Positions 45,001 through 57,000 of a stretch of DNA of 64,000 nucleotides are shown here, piece by piece (the stretch's first letter is position 1; each line of letters opens with the position of its first letter). The stretch is from Epinephelus fuscoguttatus (taxonomy: Eukaryota > Chordata > Actinopteri > Perciformes > Serranidae), in NCBI RefSeq assembly GCF_011397635.1, contig NC_064771.1, positions 12,773,379 through 12,837,378 on the forward strand, given 5' to 3'. Position numbers and translations under genes: made by a program. The notes under the pieces are model-generated. The model was not told where the DNA came from. It did not search any database and worked only from the letters and a program-made list of their open reading frames with translations.

Positions 45001-48000
45001 GCCCGTGTGTTTGGCACTGTGGGAAAATGAATCTCTTAGCTGCTAGTGCAACACATACATGAGCATGCCTGACTGTGTTTAGGTCTCTGTGTTTACGTCT
45101 CTGAATGTGAACTGACATGTTATTGCTTCCAGAGGGGAGTCTCTAGTGCTAGCCTCATCCCTCACGAAGGAGAGCATGCACACTTGTAAATATAACAGAG
45201 GGGAGCTGGGATCGCCAGCGAGCATTTAGAGCCAAGGAATGACATTTAGTCGCACAGGCTGTGATGTTAATTCATGGAACTGGCAGTGTTTCTGTCCAGG
45301 CCTGGATTGTTTGTCATAACAGCAGCAGCAGCTACGCAGGACGGCTAACAGGTTAGCTAGCCTGCAAGCACCAATGATGTCACTTTGTTAGTGGGGAGGA
45401 ACAGGTGCTGCTTGTGTAGCAGACACAACCCTCGGCCCAGAAATGCTCGGAAAGCTTCAGTGGTGCGTTACACTTCGTGCACACACACATACCCCATCAA
45501 CAGGGACAGCTGGTACATATAAAACAAGAGTCTCAGCTGAGGGGAGCTGAGCTGAATGTCAGTGAAAATAGTATTTGGCGTAAAATAAACTCATTCCTTC
45601 CCCGGATTCTGTCAAACTAGCAAGCTTAAAACCAACACGAACTGCAAGTGTGTGTCACATCTTTGGTTTTAAAATGGAAACAGGCCATTGCCAAGAAGCA
45701 TAGTGGAAGTATAGTGCAGTATCAGTTACTTATCGACCTCAGAAACCCCATCGCACCACAGGCAAGTGTCAGCAGTGACCCTGTAGCTGTTCTGTACATT
45801 CTTGTCATGGTTGGTGATGTGTTTGTAATCAGTTAGTTTGCTGTGTGACTGACTGAGGGGTCACTTCTCTAAACTCTGAGTGTTGCAGTGAAACTGCAGC
45901 AAATGATGAAATTCAGTGCATGATCCTGCAGATGTCCGTGTTTAAATTGTCATTCTGTAAAATTATTCATCATGTCTCTAATTTGTTTTTACTTTAACAT
46001 TTATTTAAGACAATAGGGCCAGAATGAGCTTTCAGCCTGAGAGTTGATTCGTAAAAGCTACCGAGATGAGAACGACTGTGCAGAAAGGTCAACCATGGTC
46101 CTGCTTCTTTTGTCCAGTGCTGTGTTCCTTAAAACTCTCTCTCGCAGCCCCTGCATTATGTAACAAGTGCTTCCTGTTTTGAAATGACGGCGCAATCGGC
46201 CCTCATGCACTTTTTTTCAACTCCTCTCTAATCGAGGCCGGTCTTGTTTCAGTCTGCATTCTACATCTAATTGTTCCTTTTTCCTTCCTTGACTGGTTTC
46301 TTTTATCTGTTTTGCTGCGCTTGCTCTCGCTCTCTCTCTTACTGATTCTTCCTATGATGGCTGTTCTTTTACACACAACTGCACACACTTTGCACACATA
46401 AAAAAATAGTCCAGAAACAGGAAGTGTGTAGTACGCTGCTCACGCCCTCTTGGTACCCGCCTCCTCTGCCTCCTAGCTTCAAAAAAAGCACAAAAGAAGG
46501 GGGAAATGGGAGGATGTATTGGGTGCCAGAGAGTGCAGGTCCTCTTCATGTCAGTCGGGTTCTCGTGTGTGGTTATTTATGCGAACGAGGCAGATGGACC
46601 ACTGATCAGAGGACAATAAGAAACAATAAGGAAGCTTTAAGAGCTCAGAGCTCCATCGCTGCAGTTTCTTCTTCTCGCCGGCTGTACTGACTCTTCTCCT
46701 CTGTCTCCCCCCCTCACCTCCTCTGTCTCCATGCAGTTCTCCAGCTCAAACTCCAGCAGAGACGCACACGAGAGGAACTGGTCAGCCAAGGGATCATGCC
46801 ACGTAAGTCTCTGATTTAAGTCTCTGAATTGAAATGTATTCTATTCAGCAAACTTGTATTGTCAGTGTGGTCAGTTCCATTTTAACACACATGCATATGG
46901 CATCTACAAGGATGTACATGCACAGTACACACCACAGAAAAAGCTCAAACTGACTCGGTCTCTTTCGTGTTGTCTGTTTAGTGTTGCTGTGTAGTAGTGT
47001 AGTTTTTATTTAGCGTGTGAAGATCTTAGTGTTATGTAATGTCAAAGAAACGTATACTGACAACCAGAGCACTGTATCTGTGTCTTTGAGCCGATGTCAG
47101 AGTGTTAACCCTTTCCCTATCCTACAGAATCAGACAGAGTGTCAGACCCTGTCAGAGATTGATTGGGTCGTCACATAATACTAACACTTAGCTATATGCG
47201 CACGGTCAATTGTTTCATAAGTTAAATGTGCTATCTGATTATCCTCATGTGCTATACAGGATATGTTAACAGTGTACCTTTCTGAGTGTGTTATCTTCAG
47301 GTAACACAAAATCATGAAGGTTGAGACATCTTTGCATCTTGGTTTTTACTGAAAGTGTCAGCTCTGTTATCGGTATGAGCGTTCAGCATGTGTCACATTT
47401 GGTGGCGTTTTTGCACCACTTGGTGTTATCAAATAGTGCAGCTTCCTCTTCTTCTGTATCCACTTCCTGTTTCAGAGTTCCTCTCATCACAAGAGGCCTT
47501 TTTTTTATTTTACTCTTTCTTCATTAAAACGTAGCAATGCACAGTAAGTACGAGACTTTCTTCAAGAAGGGTCTTTGTAATTAAAAAAATGACCCAGCAT
47601 TCAGCCTCGTACAATATGTACGGTAAATAATCCTCTATGACCAAGTGATTGAAGAGTAGAAGGTCTCTAAATGAAAGTAGGAAACCTGACTTGGTGACTG
47701 TTAATCCCCATTAAAGACAGAGGAACTTAAGATACACTGAATATTTTTGTGAGTCTCAAGATGAAAAGATGGAGAGGTTATTTGCATTTGTCCAAAATGA
47801 AGACAAAGCAGGTGTGAATGAAAACTGCACTCACTGCTGTGACAGGTAAAGAAACTAAAATGTGCTTTGTGTCAGAAAGCGTTGGACTGTTTTTCAGGTG
47901 TTGTATATTGTGGTAATATAACCCTGGATGAATCCTTTGGCATATCAGTTCAACAACAATGCACTTAAAAGTAACACACCTGGCTCAGTTTGCATTAAAA

Positions 48001-51000
48001 GGGGGTTAGGCATGAAAGAATGTGCTGGAGAGGACACTCTGACCAGGTACTTGTTGTAGTGGGCAGAGAGCAGATTTAATAGTTGCAGTAAATCTGTCCG
48101 TTTCCTCCTTATGCAACAGGCCTCAGGCCTGACCGTTGAATCGGGATCAACGTGTACTGGTAGAATATTTCGCTCTCAGGCTACTCCTCTGTGGAGAAAC
48201 AAAGAGACAAATACCTAAGGAGGGAGAAAGAGAAAGAATAGGTTTATAAGAGATTCACCTAAGACTGTGTTTGCTCTCAAGTGGATGTTTTCCTCGAACA
48301 TAGGATTTTACAAAGAGCCATTATTTTTGACTGTTGCCAGGAGACACAGCAAAGTAGAGCAAAGGCTGCTCAGCTGTCAAGGCCCCTGTTGAATTATAGG
48401 ACAGTGAAGATTATATTAACTGCTAAAGAGCAAGCAGGGTGCATCATTTATCGAATTTTAGCAGAATCGTATAATAATATGTACAAATTGTGATCTGTAT
48501 GGTGGAATATTCTTAAAGGTCCAGTGTGTAGGATTTAGGGGCATTTTTTGGCAGTAGTGGTATATAATATTCATAACTACTTGTTCATCAGATTAGAATC
48601 GCCTGAAAAAAGAAGAAGCATTGTGTTTTTGTTACCTTAGAATGAGCCGTTTATATCTACAAATGGAGCAAGTTCTCTTCCACGGAGTCCACCATGTTGT
48701 TCTACAGAAGCCCAGAACAGACAAATCAAACACTACCCACACAGATAGGTCCATTCGTGCTTTCACATTGGCTACCATTATTCTCCTACACGCTTGGCAC
48801 ACAGTGGAAGTTTCGGTTCTGCAACCTCACTGCTAGATGCCACTAAATCCTACACACTGGACTTTTAATATTGTAATATGTTTTCAACCATGTGGCGCAG
48901 CTGTAGAGGAGACAGTGGGTGCTGGGAACTGATGAAGGGTCAGTGTTGCTGCAGGATGTAATCCCTCACACTGGTTTTTGCAGCTGTAGGTGGTGTGAAT
49001 GAGTAACTTTCCACCCTCCCTCTCTGAGTAACCATCGTCTGGGTGTTCTTGAAGAACGCACTTGGCCTCGCACTTAGATCAGTGACGCTACAAAGTTGCT
49101 GTTGTTGCACTGTGTCAATATCAGCTAACTAAGTGTGAAGCAGGTTGTTTCTGAACAAGAGAGTACAGAAGAGAATCATGAGCCGTTGTTTCCATGAACA
49201 TATTTTTATGCGCATTTTGAAGTACTGCGTTAAAAAAATCTGTTTGGACACAGGATAATTTGCTGAAAGTTTTGCTGAAGAAAATTTTTACTCTCGATTT
49301 AGTTGGTTTTGCCTTTGTCGAAAAAGATTTGATGCGATAAATGGGAAATAGAAACGCCATTGCCGAATACATTGTCGTAGCAAACTTTTACCTGTTTCCA
49401 CCGTTGGCATCTTTCTCTGCTTCATGATGATTCCATTAATTTGTCTTCGTCTCCATTCAGCATGAAACATGGCCAATACTAGCTGACCTGAAAGAACACT
49501 TAAAACTTGACCAGCTGAAAGAAATACCTGAAGACCTCTCTCTATTTTGCTCTCATAGATGAGTTATATGACGAGGCCACTTATTTTGTTTCTAGTTAGC
49601 AACCTCTACTTCTTCTACTCTGTTTACTGGCCATGCGTAAAGCGTAGCCACCACCAACGTCTGACTAAACTACGCTTTGCAGCCTAGTTTATTTGTTCCA
49701 AACCAGTAGTTGGAAATGTGCTTGATTCCCATTCCTTGTTTGTGACATGTCAAAAGTTTGCTAAAATTTGAGAATTGAATGGAAACATGACTATTGCACT
49801 AGATTACTAAAGGCATAGATATATGAGTTAACAAGCAATAACAATGCTCCTGTGTCTATAGGCCAGCCATGTTTGTCATTAGGTGTAGTAATTCAACCAA
49901 AAATCAGAGTATGTCTGAGCTGCTGGCTGATACGTTTGGCCACTTTAAAGCTGATTATTGAACCACACTTTCTTCATCAGCATCTGAGATATTCAGTAGA
50001 GATTGTAGGCTCTGTGTCAGGGTCATGTTCCCTCTAGTGAAAACAGATTTGAAAAGGGTGTGTGCGCTAAAAGATTTCATTTCCACTTTGTATGTTCAGA
50101 TCATATTTTGCCTTTTTTTCAGTATTCCGCCTAGTTTGTTTGAGGTTGTAAAACAATGAAATTGTGTATTACGAGCGTTGTTGAATCAATAGATCATATT
50201 GAGAAATGTGGCCAAGTACACGACTCTGCTCTGTTGTCTTGGATTATTGTTTCTGTGTTTCAGAATAGCCTGATGCACAGTACAGCTGGTGGTTTTTTTT
50301 ATCGTTTCTGACTTGCACAAGTATAAAATAGAGATTGATTTGGCAGTCATAAAAGGGCAGCTGTTCAAACATACAATTACATTTCATACTTGCTGCTGAA
50401 AACGAATAAATTGTCAATTAGAGCGACATTACGAGATGTATTACATTAGTTCTGTTTGTCCAGAACAAAGGGTTCATTGCTGCCAAGATTTTTGTTCAAA
50501 TGATGTCACAAAAACATTACCTTTCACATTTCTCTATTAATATTAGCGGACACGTTGCTTGCCTGACATCTGATCTCAATCAAAGGCCAGTATGACTCTG
50601 CTATATCAACAAACTGACATCAGTCAAACCCACAGTCCATGGACAAGACATTTTTTGTTGACTCTCAGCAGATGATAGTAACAGGATCATCTGACTGAGT
50701 TCTTGACCGTTGGTTATGTCACAACTGGCATGTAGGTCTCCTTGTGAACTTCAGGGGTTGTGACACGAGGAATGCCTCCCACCCCCACCCAGTCGTCTGT
50801 GACACACATACAGTGGACGCCCTGTGTCACACACCTTTTGGCAGGGATTTCACCAGCTCTTGACCAATCTAATGAATGTTGTGTTGCATCATTATAACTG
50901 CCAGTGTCCTCCCATTATCCTTTCCCAAATACTGTCCAAAAACATCTCTGTTTGTGTCTGCTTAGTTGTGCTATTTTTTTTTATTCAGTCTAAGTACTGT

Positions 51001-54000
51001 TAAAAAAGTCCTTATTAGTTTTTAGGATATTCAGTTAACCCCAGTCCTTTTTTAATGCAAGTTTTAGTTGGCTAAAAATCTGGGCATTTTAGTTTTATCT
51101 CATTAAAAGAAAATCGTAACTATCTTAGACTAGTTTCAATCAGTGAGAAGTGTTGACATTTTTGTCTTTTTGTGGCTTCAGATTATTGAACATTTTTACA
51201 TTCATTTTTTTTTTTTTTTGGTCAAGTGATTAACCAACACTTGCTACACACTGATATACACGCACACACACACTCTCTTTCTCTTACCTCAGTTAACTCA
51301 TACTCATATTGGCTAACTAGTCTACAGTATTTCATCTCCTCTTTTTTTGTTAATTAAAATCAAGACATGTTAGCAAAGTTTTTTATTTTTTGCTGCCACA
51401 TTTTAGTCTAGTCTTTTGTCATCAACGATATTGCATGTTAATAATGTCACAGTTAGTGTTCAGTAAAAGTGTGGTGCTGTCTCGTCATGGTCTCATCTTG
51501 GTCATGGAATAAAAGGTCGTTGCCAAACATTAATCATAGTTTTTGTTTATGAAATTATCACTGCTGCTCAAATTTAAAATGTTTAAGACTACGCGTTTGG
51601 GTGCCCTTGGTGTCCAACAAGTCTAAAAGAAGATGTTTATTCAGTTTGGCTATTCATGATTTTAAAGGTATGCTCTGCAGGATTGTCGGTTACTGTTTGT
51701 AAACATGTTCGCCAGCCAAAGTGAAAGTAAGAGCAAGCCCCAGATTCACTCTCGTCTTGATTTCATCATGCTATATTTGCGTTTTTTTCCGGGCTTTGTC
51801 TCTTGAATGCCTGCTGCTTCCTGCTGCCTGCTGGCACCTGGTCACTACCTTTTAATAAAGCTGTGGGGAACACGCCCATACACATCTGGAACACAGAAAA
51901 TAAGATGTACAAGCAGAGGGCAGAGTTTCTGCAGATAAATACACCACCACAAACTTCCAGTGGGTCATGAGTGATGTTTAAGAGGGATTCCTTTTGTATG
52001 AGTCTGTACATTGTTTTTAGGAAAATCGTGCATAGTATAATTGGAAACCGTCCTCTTTGCCCACTATCTTAATGTGACCAATCCATTTTAGGCATAGACT
52101 TAACTTGAAAGCATGAATGAAGTGGAAAAATTTGTCAAACATTTTTCTAATTGCTTGGATCTGGAATATGATTCTTGCACATTAAAAAATTATCATTTTA
52201 AAAATGTAAACTTCTTTTTTTGGCTTCACCTTAATGGTGATACTCTCATTTGCTTTTGACTAGCTGGCTAAAATGCAGAAATATGTGTTTACACACACAC
52301 ACACACCACAAATACTTTCACACCCCCACCCATGTACTTAAAACGTTTTGCGGACAGTCATGGCTGAGTGCAGTGATGAACATATATTTCCTTTGTGTGC
52401 ATCGGTCCACACTCTCCTCTGTCTCCATGCTTTCCTTTTAACGATCCACTCCAGACTACTTGTCATCAAGGATTTATTATCGTCAGACTCCCAGTTACTG
52501 TCCATCTCTCACATAGCACAGACAGTTGGCCTTTGAAATAGTTCTGGAAGTCTGCTATCTACAAAATGCACCACACAAGTCAGCGCACATCAGTAGCGTT
52601 TTCGGTGTAAAATAGCCATAAAACTATCACAGAGTGGGGCTATTGTGCTGATTTATGAAAGGTATGTAAGAGTTTAATCTGGATATATGTGTGAGTACTT
52701 GGCACATGGAAAGGTTTTGCTACATTGAACAGGTTTTGTGTGTTGGAGGTTTGCGATTCACTCAAAGTTCAATTAGCGTCTGCTTTGGTGTGAAAAATCA
52801 CAGACAAAAATGTCCAAATGTAGATTCAAACAACTTCTATTCTCAGTTCAAACATGATAGAATACACGGGATACTTTTATAAAGTAATTTTATTGAAAAG
52901 GTGACAAACTGAGTTAAATTTAGGCATATGAAACTGCTTAGTGATGGTTTAGGAAAGCTCATGGTCATGGTTATAGTCATGTGATTCCCTGAGGTTTGCC
53001 TGAATATTTGCTCCCATAATGCCTAACTTACCTACATTGCTTCAATGTAAAAGCCCCAATGAGCACAATGATAACATGACTGGGATCTGAACAGCACAGT
53101 AATTGGCCAAAGAAATCGATTGCAGGTACAATTCTCTTTGTGATAACCGAGGAAGTTTTCACTGCAGAAAAACTGTGCTGTATTCCTGCACACACAGCAC
53201 GCTGCAGCGGCCCATCAGCCTCCTGAGCTATCATCAGTGTGTGTGGTTAGAATAGCACTCCTGACCCTCTCGTCCTGCAGCCACTTCTGCTTTGAGTTTG
53301 TCTTCTTCTATAGCAGTGACTGTTCTCACATTGTCACTTACTGGAAGGAGCGTCACGATTCATCTCTCTCTCTTTCTTTCCTCCCCCCTTCTTCATCCCT
53401 CTATCCATGCAGCACTGAAGAGTCCGGCAGCCTTTCATGAACAGCGGAAAAGTCTGGAGCGAGCAAGGGTGAGTGTCTTAAATTCAGTGAGTTTGAATCT
53501 CTGCGGAACAAAACATTACCCGTAAATATTAACAGCATAATCTGCAAAGCATTATTTGTAATTTAATTTACCGTCAGTATAGACACCTCATACTCTGCTG
53601 ACAGGAAATAACAAATCGAAACTTTAGATGCCATACAGATAGTAGTAAGGTGGCCCTCTTCGTTTTAGGAGCTGCACAAAGCAACAGGGTGGCTTGGCAT
53701 CATTATCATGTTTTTTAATAACCCAAGGTCAGATCTACCTCTCGCTGCCATCTGGAGCTGCCATCATGCAAAGTTGCTTAGAGAAGATTTAAATGAGTAA
53801 TTTGCATCTAGTCTGTTACTCTGTTACTGATTGGAATAGTAATTCAAGCAATACCTGGTTTGTGGATGCTTTTAGTTGTAGCATAGATAGCATTAGCAAC
53901 GAGAACCAAAGAAAAAAGCACTGACTGCAGATGTAAACCCACAAAGAAAATTCAATGAGAGTGATGTCACAATATTGGACACTGGCACCGTAACAAAGAT

Positions 54001-57000
54001 CGCAGGTGAAGAATATATGTAGCACGTTATTGCAGTGTAACAAGTGTCCATTAAAGGGCTTATTTGAGTGTTGTCACTATAGTATGGGTTGATTACGGGC
54101 TTGTTTCTCATCTCTTTGCTTGTGATCCTCCTCCTTACACACGTGTATTCCCCAGACCGAGGATTATCTGAAGAGGAAGATCCGGAGTCGTCCTGAGCGC
54201 TCTGAGCTGGTCAGGATGCACATTCTGGAAGGTGAGTTTTTAACCTTCAAGTGGTAAATGCACTTTCAGACTCAAAAGACTTCCCTCTGTAATCTCAAAA
54301 GAATACAATGAAAGGTTTGAGTCACTCTGTCTGAGTCTGTTTGAAAAACACGAAACCGAATTAAAAAGGAACCACACAGTGAACAAAACGGAACTAGTTC
54401 CCATGTGATAAGGTTAACCTGTGGTTCCTATTTCATATTTATATGTGGACCAAGTTTAACTGTATTTCTTAGAAGCTGACAGCACTGCATAAGCCCTGTG
54501 AACTCATTGCCTGATTCTGCCATGTAGATCAAGTCTTCTGTTACGTTAGAATGAGTCTGAAATAATCTGAGGGGTCTATGCTCAATTTTATCTGCTGGTG
54601 TAAACCCTTTTTTTTTTTTATTGTACACACATATAAGGGCTTTATGACGTGGCATGTTTGTTTGCATCACATATATTAATGTTCTGTATATCAGCTTGAC
54701 TTGATGCTGTCCCTTAATTGATTTCCTTGTTAAACTAGCAGCAAGTAGCATCTTAAATTTGAGCTTAAATTTAAATACAGGAAGTGCTACAAGGGCCTTA
54801 AAACACCAAATCTATGATCTTTAGAAATTCAACTTCCTGTCTGTAAGAATGCGCTGAAATTATGACATATACAGCACCTCTTGTGCGTTTACAAAACACA
54901 TACCTGGTTGTATCTCGTAGATCAAACTGAATCACATGATTACTGAATTTGCACGCATGCACGTTGTCTTGCTGTGTCCACCACAGAGACGTCGGCAGAG
55001 CCGTCCCTGCAGGCCAAGCAGCTGCAGCTGAAGCGAGCACGACTGGCTGACGACCTCAACGACAAGATCTCCCACAGACCAGGTCCCATCGAGCTGGTTC
55101 ACAAGAACATCCTGTCTGTCGACTGCCCCGTGCACTCACCACTGGGTAACTACACGCACAGTTTGCACACTGCTCACTATCATTCAGATGTTGCAGTAAA
55201 GGACAAAAATCAAACTCACAGTTACATTTGCAACTATTAACACACATTATAGTCACACACAGATAAATAAATGGACAATAAGGAGCAACAGAAAGCATAC
55301 AGACAGCACAGTATGCATACACACAAATTTAATATAATGTATCCAGATTACATTTAAAAAAAAAATATACAACAGCATACAACCATGCAGGCACAGGGTT
55401 GCACACTTGTGCAACATACAGTAAGACTCACAATCACACGAGCATGATTCATAATGACTTATAAACACATAACACCGGGCGCTTTAAGGTGCATTCAGAC
55501 TGAACGCAAACTGAATTAATTCGCCTCATTTACTGACTTGCTGAATTTATTGGAGGCACAAAGCTGAGGGATGAGTGCAGGTGTTGCAGTCAAGTTGAAA
55601 CATGTTCACCTGTATTATTGAGTTACCATTATGCTACTGACTGTGTGCAGTTGCGCCACCTCTGAAATCTCATTTGCATTCAGTCGGAACACACCTTAAG
55701 CCACGTGATTACGATATCCAGTTATCTACACACACTTGTAATACAGCACTGTAAAGGTGAGTGTGTAAACACACACACTTATTAGTAACTACAGGTTGCA
55801 TCACCGTACTCTGTTACAGATATGACACAACAACAATGTTTGGACATAGTCCTGTTTTGAAATATGGCGGAAGGGGACATACAGTGTTGTTTAACTTCTC
55901 TAAAATTAGTAATGGCCGTGTAGCAATCAGAAGGTGATGACTGTGTTTGACTGCGTGACACACTGTGAGGAAGCCAGGTCTTTGTCAGTTGTTTTGTCCA
56001 CAGGCTACAGAGTCTGGGAAGACTCCCACGTTCATGAGCCGTTTTCAGGCCATAGAGATTTATAACGCACCACCAGGTGATGCTGCAGTAACTGTTGTGT
56101 CACTGAATTTGAAAAGGTTTGTTCTCTCCGTCACAGATTCTCCAAAGGGAGAGAGCTCGTCTTTGGATGAAGACAGCAGTGACGCTCTGTCACCAGACCA
56201 GCTAACCAACCACGACTCTCCCCTGAGTGCCGTCCCTCAGCTGTCCCCCTCGGACATGGTTACCCAGAACGGGGATGTGTCACCATCACAGGTACCATCA
56301 CAAGATGTCTTTTACGTCAAAAGAAGGTCACTTGAACTTGCAGTGATTCAAACATAACAAAATTTAATTAGATGACTTTGCCATGAAACTGTAGTGATGG
56401 GCGGAACAATTCTTTTCACAGCATCTGTTCCTTTGAGATGATACATGTAGATGTATAATACTTTTTGAGTTTTGATACTTTTTTGAAAAAATTGGTGTCA
56501 GTTTCGCCATGACACTCCGTTATAGTTCATAAATGTTCAACAGCTACTGCGGCATTGTGTTACATTCATTTGATATAATCTGAAAAATGAGTCTAACATA
56601 TTTTATGGCTCAGCTGATTCGTTTCTTTTGCTTTTTTGACCTTTTTTTTTTTGTTGTTGTTTAAACACTCCTACCAGTAATATACAACACACCTTTGTAG
56701 CATCCATGTTGTTTCCTCATTTTAACTTGAAGCTCATGAACACACCAAAGTCAGAGGAACGATCATCCGGGGAGCACGCTAAAGGACTGTTGGTCCTAAC
56801 CTGGCAGAGGTTTGGACTCGAGTCTGATTCAATCGGTCCTTGCTTGTTCACTCACAGTAGCAGGCAGTGTTAGCATTACCCTACAATAACAGTGAGTGGG
56901 CGAATGGGAAAAGTCGGGGACTCATGAGGACTCAGACATTCAACAGGCTGACCCAGTAAATAATGGACACTAAAAAAAAAAGAGACTTTCAAAAAGAATC

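Larger units (their letters stand above)
40778..46736. other. mrtfa intron before the RPEL1 exon
   Basis: Contains a two-copy dispersed repeat (41331-41695 and 43912-44265) and a (TAG)n tract at 41835-41887. No gene was seen. Confidence 0.5.
46803..53412. other. mrtfa intron after RPEL1
   Basis: Holds the TIR element at 48513-48868 and the repeat copy at 51661-52040. The remainder shows no gene. Confidence 0.5.
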
